A DNA stretch of 24,195 bases from an uncultured Bacteroidales bacterium (GCA_902799875.1 CADCCH010000035.1:1-24195), one strand, 5' to 3'. Shown: positions 14,263-21,273, counted from the first letter of the stretch. The notes: generated by a model not told the origin, from the letters alone. Translations and numbers: made by a program.

Positions 14263-14622
14263 ATGAAAAAGATAGTATTGTTTTTTGCCCTCTGCGCGCT
14301 GCCGCTCTGTTATGCACAAGAGCCGGTGGATGCCCAAACGGGTGCCAGTCAACAGGCTAACCAATCCGAGCAGACCGTGCGCTCGGACAAGCCGAATTAC
14401 AAGCGTACGGTGGTGTTGAAATGCGACCTGCATTGCCAGGGTTGCTGTGACAAGATCATGAAGAATATCGCCTTTGAGAAAGGGATGAAGGATCTTGTTT
14501 GTGACCTCAAGACCAAAACTGTAAAGGTGACCTACGACACGCGTAAGACCGATTTGGAGACGCTTCTCAAAGCCTTCGAGAAGATTGGCAAACCAGCCAC
14601 GGTAGAATCTTCTAAATTATGA
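14263..14622 (+). CDS. Secreted heavy-metal-associated (HMA) domain protein
   Basis: 119 residues with a signal peptide (MKKIVLFFALCALPLCYA). A low-complexity linker of about 35 residues precedes one HMA domain (residues ~45-115). The metal site is CDLHCQGCCDKI, the CxxC of HMA proteins with an extra Cys after it, and the later KTKTVKVTYDTRKTDLETLL fits the ferredoxin-like fold. It would carry Cu(I) or a similar ion in the periplasm, close to the TonB receptor just upstream (1-nt gap). Its TGA overlaps the ATG of the next gene (ATGA), so three genes form one operon. It is not an intracellular CopZ, because of the signal peptide. Confidence 0.87.
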   Translation: MKKIVLFFALCALPLCYAQEPVDAQTGASQQANQSEQTVRSDKPNYKRTVVLKCDLHCQGCCDKIMKNIAFEKGMKDLVCDLKTKTVKVTYDTRKTDLETLLKAFEKIGKPATVESSKL

Positions 14623-15245
14623 ATATCAATAATAAATTTGTCATCACGATTAATCGTGAATTAGGTAGCGGCGGCAGAACCGTCGGTCGTAAGTTAGCCG
14701 AGAAATTATGTGTCGAGTATTTCGACAAAGCCGTCATCAATGCTCTGCAGGAGCGCTATAACCTGTCTGTCGAGCAGATCGAGCACCTCAAAGGTCAGGA
14801 AACCGGTTGGTGGGCAGAGTTCAAGCGCAAGATAACCTTCTCCGAGTCCGAGTACGAGCTGAACCAAACGAACATCGAGACCGAGGATGTGTTCCGTGCA
14901 GAGACTCAGGTGCTCAAAGCGCTTGCCAAAGAGAACTCGTGCGTCATTGCCGGCCGTACGGCGTGCTACGTCTTCCGTGAGCACCCGAACCATCTGAGTA
15001 TCTTCATTCAGTCTTCGATGCCTTGCCGCATGGCGCGTGTGGCGCGTGAGCAGAACATGAGCAAAGAGGAAGCGCGTCTCACCATCGAGAAGGTCGATAA
15101 AATGCGTGAGAACTACGTGCAGGAGTTCACCGGCACTTCCCGTTACGACACTCGTAACTACCAACTCGTCATCAATATGGACGAAATAAACGAGGACGCG
15201 GCCGTTGACCTCATCCTCGCTTATATCAAAAGCATGGCTGCTTGA
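14619..15245 (+). CDS. Cytidylate kinase-like protein
   Basis: 208 residues of the Cytidylate_kin_2 family. The P-loop is in the first 25 residues (ITINRELGSGGRTVGRKLAE), the NMP-binding region follows, and a LID-like Arg-rich part (CRMARVAREQNMSKEEA) is near residue 145. This family is common in Bacteroidota beside the true cmk, and its substrate is not established. It is translationally coupled to the HMA gene by an ATGA overlap, which is odd for a nucleotide kinase in a metal operon. The gene stops directly against the stop of the convergent ADH-ALDH gene with no bases between. Confidence 0.8.
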   Translation: MNINNKFVITINRELGSGGRTVGRKLAEKLCVEYFDKAVINALQERYNLSVEQIEHLKGQETGWWAEFKRKITFSESEYELNQTNIETEDVFRAETQVLKALAKENSCVIAGRTACYVFREHPNHLSIFIQSSMPCRMARVAREQNMSKEEARLTIEKVDKMRENYVQEFTGTSRYDTRNYQLVINMDEINEDAAVDLILAYIKSMAA

Positions 15246-17864
15246 TTAGCGTTCAAACAGACGTAACAGACGCATTTTCGTTTCACCGGCTTTACCGGTA
15301 TAAGGATGTTCGCGCAACGAGAGATTGAAGCGCGAACTTCCTTTTAGTACGGTCTGCGGGTGTGTGAACTCGCGGAAACCCCATTCGCCGTGGTACGCGC
15401 CCATGCCCGAATGACCGGTACCGTTGAATGGAACACCCTTCACCATCATATGTACACACACTTCGTTGATGCAACCGCCGCCAAACTGCTGGGTTTGCAT
15501 CACGCGATTCGCCCAGCGCATATCGCGCGTGAAGAGGTACATAGCTAAGGGATGTTCGCGGTCGGCTATCACGTCCATGAGGCTATCCACTTCAGCATCT
15601 TTATAGGGTACGATCGGCAACAGCGGACAGAAGAGTTCGTGTTGCACGATGTGTTCGTTGCTATCCACCGGATAGATGATTGTCGGAGCGTATTTGCGTG
15701 CGGACTTGTCGCCTGTTCCTCCAAAGACAATACGCTCGCGGTACTCGTCCGCCAAGTTCGCGCACTTGTCGTACGCCGTGTATGTAATCAGTTTCGGGTA
15801 CTCGGGATTACGTTCCGCATGTTCGCCTATCTGGGCTATGAAGGCTGCTTTTAGTTCTTTCAGGAACTCGTCGGCTACTTCTTCGGCAACCGCTATCTGA
15901 TTGATATTGATGCATATCTGTCCTGCGTTGAGCAACTTAAAGAAGGCTATCTTGCGCGCGGCGTCTTTGAGGTCTGCGTCTGCCCGTACCACACACCAGT
16001 TACCTGTCTCGCCGCCTAACTCCAATGCTACCGGCGTCAGGTTCTTCGCAGCTTCGGCTAATACATGCTTACCCACCGACGGACTGCCGGTATAGAAAAT
16101 CTTATCAAAGCGTTGTGCAAGACACATATCCGCCACGTCGTGACCGCCGTCGATAAGCGTGATATATTCCGGCGGGAACACTTCGGCAAAGAACTTCTTG
16201 AGCGCTGCCGTGCTGGCTGACGACTTCGAACTGGACTTGATGACCACCGTGTTACCGCCGCACATGGCTGCAGCTACGACGCCTATCGTCAGCAGAATCG
16301 GGAAGTTAAACGGACTAATCACCAGCGTCACGCCATACGGCATTTTATAAACCTTGGTGAAGATACTTGGCCAGCACATCAAACCGCTGAAATGGATCTC
16401 CGGTCTCGACCATCTGCGCAGCCCCGCAATCATCTCATTCACTTCGGTGATAATCGGACCAATATCACATAGGTAGGCTTCCAACTCACTTCTGCCGAGG
16501 TCCTCGCATAGCGCGCCGATTAACTCGTCTTGATGAGCTATCACGGCTTCTTTGAGGCGCTTGAGTTGTTTGATACGCCATTTAATCGGCAATGTCTCAC
16601 CCGTGCGGAAGAACTTTCTCTGCGTTGCCACGATGTCACGAATCTGCGATTCGTTATTTGTGATTGGTGATTGGTCATTGGTGATTTGGTCAAGTATCGC
16701 CTTGATATCCGCATTGCTGAGTGTCACCGGCGCGGAGTAGTTAATCGAATCGGCGGCAATCATCGGAATCAGTTGTTCGTGATCGCAAGCGCGTACCGGT
16801 GAGACGATTTGATTCATGCCGCATGTTGCCATCAGTTCGCGTATCGCTTGCAGGAAATCAGGCACGTTGCAGTATTTCGCCAAGGCCTCATAGTGCGCCT
16901 TGCAAGCTTCTTTCTGAAACTCCAGCACCGGCATCAGCATCAGCGAGATAGCTTGCCCGTGCGAGAGATGGTACATAGCCCCTATACTGTGTGCGAATGC
17001 GTGCACATATCCTGCCAGTTGCGTGTTGATGGCGTTACCACCGTACATCGCCGCCTTCGCCATATTCAACCGGGCTTGCTCTGCTCCTTCACTCGTTAAT
17101 TCTTTCACTCCTTCACTCGTTAATAACGGCAGATTCTCCAGAATCAACTTCACGCCTTCCATGGACATGCGCATATCTTCTTCATCGACCTCCGTGTCAC
17201 TCACCGCCCCTTCAATACAATGACTCAGGGCATCGATACCGCACGCCGCAATCACATGCTTCGGTGCATGTTCGGTCAATTCGCTGTCATGTACCACATG
17301 CGTCACCTTCAGGCCGATCAGCACGGTCGAGCCTTTAGCGCCGTGCTCGTTCGTCACTACCGCACCTACAGTCAGTTCGGCACCGGTTCCTGCGGTAGAA
17401 GGAACCATGATCAGCGGGATGGTCTCACCGGGAACCGGCAGGAACTTCAGCAGCAGCGCTTTCACCGGCACATGGGGCATCTTGCAACCTGCGGCAATCA
17501 TCTTACAACTATCCATCACCGACCCGCCGCCTAACGCTATGATCGCTTCCGCTTTGGTCTCCAATGCCTGCTGACGCCCTGCTTCAATAATGGCGATCGT
17601 CGGTTCGGAGTGAATGTCGCAGAAGAGCGAAGCGCTCACTCCCGCCTCATTCAAAGACTCTAATATCGCCTCGTCATAGCCCAAATGGTGTAAGGTCTCG
17701 TCGGTTACTACCAGCACTTGCTTGTAACCTGCCTTCTTGCACATTGCGCCGATCTCACGACGCGCGCCTTGACCTGCTGTCACCTCCGGTTCCGGCAGTG
17801 GGATGGCGTGTATCACCTTCCCTGGCAATCGGTGAATCTGTTTCCTGAATCGATATGTATCCAT
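15246..17864 (-). CDS. Fused iron-type alcohol dehydrogenase / aldehyde dehydrogenase
   Basis: 872 residues, cytosolic. Residues ~25-390 are an Fe-dependent ADH: NAD site GGGSVMD, STAGTGAELTVGAVVTN and metal ligands in DALSH and VHAFAHSIGAMYHLSHG, all intact. Residues ~415-850 are an ALDH of the class-3-like type (YGVTLVISPFNFP, FYTGSPSVGK, ELGGE, catalytic Cys in NAGQICI). AdhE has the reverse order (ALDH first), so this is a separate fusion. The linker at residues ~393-407 is a heptamer repeat (DQITNDQSPITNNESQIRD), and a 24-nt repeat sits in the ADH part (LTSEGVKELTSEGA). The likely activity is channelled alcohol to aldehyde to acid, or aldehyde detoxification. Its promoter is at 17885-17915. 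Confidence 0.88.
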   Translation of the reverse strand: MDTYRFRKQIHRLPGKVIHAIPLPEPEVTAGQGARREIGAMCKKAGYKQVLVVTDETLHHLGYDEAILESLNEAGVSASLFCDIHSEPTIAIIEAGRQQALETKAEAIIALGGGSVMDSCKMIAAGCKMPHVPVKALLLKFLPVPGETIPLIMVPSTAGTGAELTVGAVVTNEHGAKGSTVLIGLKVTHVVHDSELTEHAPKHVIAACGIDALSHCIEGAVSDTEVDEEDMRMSMEGVKLILENLPLLTSEGVKELTSEGAEQARLNMAKAAMYGGNAINTQLAGYVHAFAHSIGAMYHLSHGQAISLMLMPVLEFQKEACKAHYEALAKYCNVPDFLQAIRELMATCGMNQIVSPVRACDHEQLIPMIAADSINYSAPVTLSNADIKAILDQITNDQSPITNNESQIRDIVATQRKFFRTGETLPIKWRIKQLKRLKEAVIAHQDELIGALCEDLGRSELEAYLCDIGPIITEVNEMIAGLRRWSRPEIHFSGLMCWPSIFTKVYKMPYGVTLVISPFNFPILLTIGVVAAAMCGGNTVVIKSSSKSSASTAALKKFFAEVFPPEYITLIDGGHDVADMCLAQRFDKIFYTGSPSVGKHVLAEAAKNLTPVALELGGETGNWCVVRADADLKDAARKIAFFKLLNAGQICININQIAVAEEVADEFLKELKAAFIAQIGEHAERNPEYPKLITYTAYDKCANLADEYRERIVFGGTGDKSARKYAPTIIYPVDSNEHIVQHELFCPLLPIVPYKDAEVDSLMDVIADREHPLAMYLFTRDMRWANRVMQTQQFGGGCINEVCVHMMVKGVPFNGTGHSGMGAYHGEWGFREFTHPQTVLKGSSRFNLSLREHPYTGKAGETKMRLLRLFER
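16646..16687. repeat. Heptanucleotide tandem repeat forming the ADH-ALDH linker
   Basis: Six degenerate heptamers on the + strand (GCGATTC, GTTATTT, GTGATTG, GTGATTG, GTCATTG, GTGATTT), with the last five again 35 nt. Read on the coding strand they give QITNDQSPITNNESQI, placed exactly between the two enzyme domains. Confidence 0.85.
17084..17124. repeat. 24-nt tandem repeat in the ADH domain
   Basis: CTCCTTCACTCGTTAAT occurs at 17084-17100 and 17108-17124, separated by TCTTTCA. It encodes two LTSEG peptides (LTSEGVKELTSEGA) after the helix LILENLP, where usual Fe-ADHs have a short loop. Confidence 0.8.
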
Positions 17865-17884
17865 AAGTCATTCCATTTTGCTTG

Positions 17885-17915
17885 CAAAATTACAAAAAAT
17901 AAATAACATATGCAA
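17885..17915 (-). promoter_or_regulatory. Promoter of the ADH-ALDH gene
   Basis: Minus strand TTG (17915-17913), a 20-nt spacer (beginning CATATG), then TAATTTTG (17892-17885), 20 nt before the ATG. Confidence 0.8.
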
Positions 17916-18043
17916 ATGTTTTACTTCTTATGTAAAAAAATCGGAAGTTTTTTCTTTTGGATTTCGAAAAATAGAGAAGTTCGATAGGAAGAAAAAGGGA
18001 GAATGACAATCGCATGAAATACGAAGAAAACGAAACTTGGTAT

Positions 18044-18079
18044 AGAAATAGAGACGTTCATCCGAGCGTCTCTATTTCT
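18044..18079. terminator. Terminator hairpin after the CsgG/FISUMP gene
   Basis: AGAAATAGAGACG (18044-18056) pairs perfectly over 13 bp with CGTCTCTATTTCT (18067-18079), with a 10-nt loop. It is 29 nt after the stop of the minus-strand gene and before the ADH-ALDH promoter. The T-run is clearer on the + strand than on the minus strand. Confidence 0.65.
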
Positions 18080-18108
18080 TTTGTGGATATTATTTGTTAC
18101 TCAAATAA

Positions 18109-19278
18109 TTAAGGATTGAAAACTAAGCGAATTCCATGTGGATTATGGCGATATGAATCTTCAAACCATATTTTCTCAGCAGAGAAACTTAAGTTCCATG
18201 CTTTGCTTGAATCAATACGGGTTGAAGACCAATAATATCCATGCTCGCCAACATAATATTTTTCAACCCAGCCTAAAGCAGGTAAATATATTGAATTCCC
18301 ATTGGGACCTGTGATTCTAATACCACTCCCCTGCCATTTCCATGTACATATAGATTTTAATTCCTCCCATTGTTCTTTCGTTGGTAAACTGTTCCCATAC
18401 TTTTCTATCGCTTGATCATAAGTATATTGATTCTTATATTTACAATTACTACATTTTTCATTATCATCTTTCCATAATGTTCTACTTGGAAGTCCTAAAT
18501 CAATAAATCCTTCAATACTTATCTCTCCTTTATCTTTATCTGTTACTAATCGAACTATACCTCTTTTATTTTCCCGTGTCATATACGAATAATCGCCAAC
18601 CACATTATTAGCTCGCATCAATTGTAATTCTTCATTCGTTGGCAATCGCCAACTTCCATAACCATATTGCTGTTGTTTATTTATATTGGCAATCACTTTC
18701 CATGGTTCATCCTCAAATGTACCTAAATCATTAGGGAATACTTTCAAGTAACCATAAATTACATATGGTTCCGTACGCTGTTGTGAAGTTTGTTGAGATG
18801 AAGTAGATTGCATAGTTCCACCAGAAATGATAGCAATCTTGCCTGCCAGTTTTTGGGCGATACTTTGCATGGTTATTCTATAAGATGTACCTGCAAATGT
18901 TGCACCTTCCGTTGCTGCAATGGTTCCGCTTTCTACATTGATGACACGTACGTCCACATTGTATTGCCCCATTACCACATTGACATCCCCCACAACAACC
19001 TTGGATACATTCAGTATTTCACCGATACGTACCATCTGACTTTCCGTCATTTTACTGCGTTGGAAGCCTTGTTCGTCAATGGCTTTGTCAATCTGCGTTC
19101 GCTCTACCATCGTATATCCGGCCGGACGGAAATACGTAATGAAGATGGCAGAGATACCATCCACATCAGCTTGTGAAATTCCAACACCTGCTTTAAATTC
19201 AAGTACCGCGCATCGTTGCGCACTCATTGATAATACCAAGGAACACATCAATACTAGTATTGACAACATTCTCCTCAT
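18109..19278 (-). CDS. Secreted CsgG/LpoB-like protein with FISUMP-type C-terminus
   Basis: 389 residues with a signal peptide (MRRMLSILVLMCSLVLSMSAQ). Residues ~22-160 resemble the CsgG/LpoB-like fold of periplasmic proteins: RCAVLEFKAGVGISQADVD, MVERTQIDKAIDEQGFQ and VSKVVVGDVNVVMGQYNVDVRVINVESG. A Ser/Gln/Thr linker follows (TMQSTSSQQTSQQRTE). The rest carries two FISUMP/DUF1566-like pieces: GSWRLPTNEELQLMRANN near 215, and a C-terminal module from EGFIDLGLPSRTLW through LPTKEQWEEL and GYYWSS to NPHGIRLVF. Base composition is more A/T rich than in the metal locus, suggesting a different history. The role is unknown, and envelope surface or assembly is inferred. No TAnnTTTG promoter was found upstream. 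Confidence 0.75.
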   Translation of the reverse strand: MRRMLSILVLMCSLVLSMSAQRCAVLEFKAGVGISQADVDGISAIFITYFRPAGYTMVERTQIDKAIDEQGFQRSKMTESQMVRIGEILNVSKVVVGDVNVVMGQYNVDVRVINVESGTIAATEGATFAGTSYRITMQSIAQKLAGKIAIISGGTMQSTSSQQTSQQRTEPYVIYGYLKVFPNDLGTFEDEPWKVIANINKQQQYGYGSWRLPTNEELQLMRANNVVGDYSYMTRENKRGIVRLVTDKDKGEISIEGFIDLGLPSRTLWKDDNEKCSNCKYKNQYTYDQAIEKYGNSLPTKEQWEELKSICTWKWQGSGIRITGPNGNSIYLPALGWVEKYYVGEHGYYWSSTRIDSSKAWNLSFSAEKIWFEDSYRHNPHGIRLVFNP

Positions 19279-19365
19279 AATATTTGTTGGCTGTTATATT
19301 CCATCGCCTCGTCGGTTTTAATTAGTATTATTAAGTTAATACAACAAAAAGCGCGAACTATTTGT

Positions 19366-19497
19366 TCTTATACCAATCTCAGGCTCTGGAAAACCTTACA
19401 GCATATAAGTACAAAATAGTTCACGCTCACACGTGAACCTTAGTGACTTATTCTCGCTGTAGTGAATTTTTCCAGAATTCGAGATTGGAGAATAAGA
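19366..19497. repeat. Second nested imperfect palindrome, ~132 nt
   Basis: Six collinear arm pairs: 19366-19371/19492-19497, 19373-19380/19481-19488 (CCAATCTC), 19386-19393/19468-19475 (CTGGAAAA), 19397-19402/19456-19461, 19405-19410/19446-19451 and 19419-19425/19432-19438 (GTTCACG). An alternative pair GAACTATTT/AAATAGTTC (about 19355/19415) could switch the fold. The tip has CACGCTCAC, as in the element at 714-851. No ORF lies within. The 350-nt gap 19279-19628 holds this element and the hairpins after it. Confidence 0.7.
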
Positions 19498-19525
19498 GCT
19501 AAAGCTCAATATTTTCAATATGTCT

Positions 19526-19569
19526 GCGCAACGCTTTGCGCTTGGGTTGATCGGTCAAGTTTGACCGAT
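19526..19569. repeat. Pair of short hairpins beside the second palindrome
   Basis: GCGCAA-CGCT-TTGCGC (19526-19541) and ATCGGTCA-AGTT-TGACCGAT (19550-19569) stand 8 nt apart. A small GAGCT/AGCTC hairpin is just before them (about 19496-19507). They resemble the hairpins at 1982-2048 in size and loop. Confidence 0.55.
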
Positions 19570-19628
19570 AGATTATTTAGTGGAGTATAGCGGACTCGAA
19601 AGGGAGGTGAGATGAGCTAATACCCCGA

Positions 19629-19799
19629 TTATTGTTGCTTTGCAAAGAACTCTTCTTTTGCTTTTAGAAGCATAGCGACTTGTTTTTCTGCTTGCTCTCG
19701 CGTTACGCAATATGGTTTTCGTCCCATCGCCCTCAATCGAACTTCGGTTTCCCGCATACTTCGATTAATTGCTTCTATGAGGCGCTGCTCTTCGTTCAT
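19629..19799 (-). CDS. Small protein in the HipA-like operon
   Basis: 56 residues from the ATG at 19799 (MNEEQRLIEAINRSMRETEV...EFFAKQQ), highly charged and predicted all-helical, with no signal peptide. It is the third gene after the HipA-like kinase and the DUF3037-like gene, 26 nt after the latter. The leader has a 14-bp palindrome and the string TTGCAAAGACATG, which resembles the 5' end of the HipA-like gene. I do not recognise the family. An accessory or antitoxin-like role is only suggested by context. Confidence 0.5.
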   Translation of the reverse strand: MNEEQRLIEAINRSMRETEVRLRAMGRKPYCVTREQAEKQVAMLLKAKEEFFAKQQ

Positions 19800-19810
19800 G
19801 TCTTTGCAAA

Positions 19811-19824
19811 TTTGTTGCAACAAA
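19811..19824. promoter_or_regulatory. 14-bp perfect palindrome before the 56-aa ORF
   Basis: TTTGTTGCAACAAA lies between the stop of the DUF3037-like gene and the ATG at 19799. It contains the same TTGCAA core as the inverted repeats near 398 and 20979, so it may be a related operator. Confidence 0.4.
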
Positions 19825-19825
19825 A

Positions 19826-20179
19826 TTATGCCGTTGCGGCATCGTATACGTAATTCTTATACAGCCACTCGCCGGTGATGTTTGCTTGCGTTTTGTCTAT
19901 ACTTTGTATCGGCGAGAAAGAAATGAGGTTATTTGAATAACGCGTGAGGTATTTCAGCGTATCCACCGAAGTCAATTCACGTAATCCACTACGAACGATA
20001 GAAGAAATAGCCTTATACTCTCTGGGCGTATAAAGTTGCTTAAGCACACGCAGTTTCTTTTCCGAGTGGCGTACATGTACCGTGTTATTCTCAATGGTCA
20101 AAACGCCCAAACTCAACCGCTCTTGGATTTCCGGACGGATGTCTGCGTAAATAATACTATATTGAAGATTATTTTCCAT
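19826..20179 (-). CDS. DUF3037-like protein paired with a HipA-like kinase
   Basis: 117 residues beginning MENNLQYSIIYADIRPEIQE, whose YSIIYADIRPE...RLSLGVLTIEN recalls the YSI-(x)n-P-x-R-E-x-(I/V)NVGV start of DUF3037 proteins. The overlap with the end of the HipA-like gene is 11 nt, so they are translationally coupled. DUF3037 genes are often found next to HipA_2 genes in diverse bacteria, which strengthens the call. There is no signal peptide. The molecular role of DUF3037 is unknown, and a partner or antitoxin function is inference. Confidence 0.6.
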   Translation of the reverse strand: MENNLQYSIIYADIRPEIQERLSLGVLTIENNTVHVRHSEKKLRVLKQLYTPREYKAISSIVRSGLRELTSVDTLKYLTRYSNNLISFSPIQSIDKTQANITGEWLYKNYVYDAATA

Positions 20180-20975
20180 AATTGCTATACGATTTTAAAC
20201 ATTCTACAAAGTTCTCCCACGTGTAATTGATCCACTTTTGAGAGAACAACTCTTCTACTTTATTTTCGATTTTGGCTGTCGGCACAGCCCATTCTTTGGG
20301 CATTTCCGACAATAAGACAGATTGTTTCTTGCTACGACTTATACATTGTAAATAATCCTTTTCTAATCGTTTGACCGCTTCGGTTAGTTGCTTAGACGAT
20401 ACAGATTTAACAATATGTGCGAAGATATCCGCGCCCAGAATACTATCTGTTTCAGTTAACTGCGACAATGGGAAGTCAAAAGTCACATTGTTCAGTATTC
20501 CCCCGTAATCAATGGAAATCAACTGTTCATCCTCAATATTATACAGCAAATTGGCATTGTTGTATGTACGATCCTCATTGGCAACCCAGAAATCGAAAAG
20601 GGCAATTTTGAGCAATTGGTACAACGTGTCCGTATTGGCAACAACTTGCCGGAAAGAGGTCGGCGTAATATCAATAACGCCATCTATCTTCCTAAAACCG
20701 ATTGCAGGTGCTGAAGAACTATGGGAAGCCGTTACTGATTTCCAATGCGCAGGCATGATTTGTACCAACACAAATGGTGGAGAGCTGATTTTCCATGCTT
20801 CAGCAAATACCGCTCCTATAAATTCACAAGCCAATTTGTAGGAAATAGTCGCATTCGGACGCACATATTTGCATATATATTGCTGCGTGTCCGAGCACAA
20901 AACCAACACCGGCAAATCGCCTGTGTTGTATTGTTTGGATACATCTTGAATACTATGCAAGTGCTCTATTTCCAT
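20169..20975 (-). CDS. HipA-like kinase (HipA_2 type)
   Basis: 268 residues from the ATG at 20975, which follows the promoter at 20997-21027; an upstream TTG at 20999 lies within the -7 box and cannot be used. The kinase core is seen in an N-lobe Lys (QQYICKYVRP), the catalytic segment FDFWVANEDRTYNNANLL (Asp in the NEDRT loop, Asn for metal) and SIDYGG as the DFG-like metal site. It lacks the DNA-binding HipB partner typical of HipBA. The downstream partner is DUF3037-like. Type II toxin or stress kinase activity is inferred from the family. Confidence 0.7.
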   Translation of the reverse strand: MEIEHLHSIQDVSKQYNTGDLPVLVLCSDTQQYICKYVRPNATISYKLACEFIGAVFAEAWKISSPPFVLVQIMPAHWKSVTASHSSSAPAIGFRKIDGVIDITPTSFRQVVANTDTLYQLLKIALFDFWVANEDRTYNNANLLYNIEDEQLISIDYGGILNNVTFDFPLSQLTETDSILGADIFAHIVKSVSSKQLTEAVKRLEKDYLQCISRSKKQSVLLSEMPKEWAVPTAKIENKVEELFSQKWINYTWENFVECLKSYSNYGK

Positions 20976-20978
20976 TGT

Positions 20979-21001
20979 CTTTGCAACTTTTGGCTGCAAA
21001 G
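20979..21001. promoter_or_regulatory. Inverted repeat at the HipA-like promoter
   Basis: CTTTGCA (20979-20985) and TGCAAAG (20995-21001), with a 9-nt spacer. It overlaps the -7 box and ends 4 nt before the ATG. It is the same design as 398-420 at the PIN toxin remnant, so it is a candidate autoregulatory site. Confidence 0.45.
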
Positions 21002-21027
21002 GTACTAAAAAAAAATGATATATGCAA
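20997..21027 (-). promoter_or_regulatory. Promoter of the HipA-like operon
   Basis: Minus strand TTG (21027-21025), a 20-nt spacer with a nine-T run, TACCTTTG (21004-20997). The leader is about 16 nt. Confidence 0.8.
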
Positions 21028-21088
21028 GAAAAATATGAATAAATATCATTTTATTAACAAAACGGAGAGGGGAAATTTGCATATATCA
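21016..21088. repeat. 12-bp inverted repeat linking two divergent promoters
   Basis: TGATATATGCAA (21016-21027) and TTGCATATATCA (21077-21088) are exact reverse complements. Each contains the -33 box of one of two divergent promoters, so a regulator could see both. The 49 nt between hold no gene. Confidence 0.55.
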
Positions 21089-21107
21089 AAAAATTGTTGT
21101 ATATTTG
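21077..21107 (+). promoter_or_regulatory. Promoter of an orphan short transcript
   Basis: TTG (21077-21079), a 20-nt spacer, TATATTTG (21100-21107), followed by GCAG as at other promoters here. No ordinary gene follows before the terminator at 21269. Confidence 0.65.
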
Positions 21108-21129
21108 CAGTCGATTTCTAGAAGGTGTT

Positions 21130-21273
21130 TTGAGGACGCCAGATATTGTGAGATTCTTGCAATTAGATTATAGTGACGTTGGGTGGAGGATCCATTCAGC
21201 ACCCATTGAGCATCCATTCAGCATCCATTGGAACATGCTGGAAAGAAGGTGGAAAGCAGGTGGAAATAAATAA
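21130..21273 (+). other. Candidate small RNA or TTG-started 47-aa ORF
   Basis: A transcript from about 21113 would run about 190 nt to the hairpin at 21269-21304. Within it a frame from TTG 21130 to TAA 21273 reads LRTPDIVRFLQLDYSDVGWR... and ends ERRWKAGGNK. The only ATG gives 12 residues. No Shine-Dalgarno sequence is present and part of the frame is an 11-nt repeat, so an RNA gene is as likely as a peptide. Confidence 0.35.
21189..21232. repeat. 11-nt tandem repeat
   Basis: Four units: GATCCATTCAG, CACCCATTGAG, CATCCATTCAG, CATCCATTGGA. They lie in the orphan transcript region. The number and size rule out a CRISPR array. Confidence 0.8.

Noticed and set aside
20976..20999. TTG start eight codons upstream for the HipA-like gene
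   Set aside because: The codon is part of the -7 promoter box, so it would not be on the transcript.
21189..21232. Short direct repeats that might be a CRISPR array
   Set aside because: Units of 11 nt follow each other without spacers, and there are no cas genes. It is a tandem repeat.
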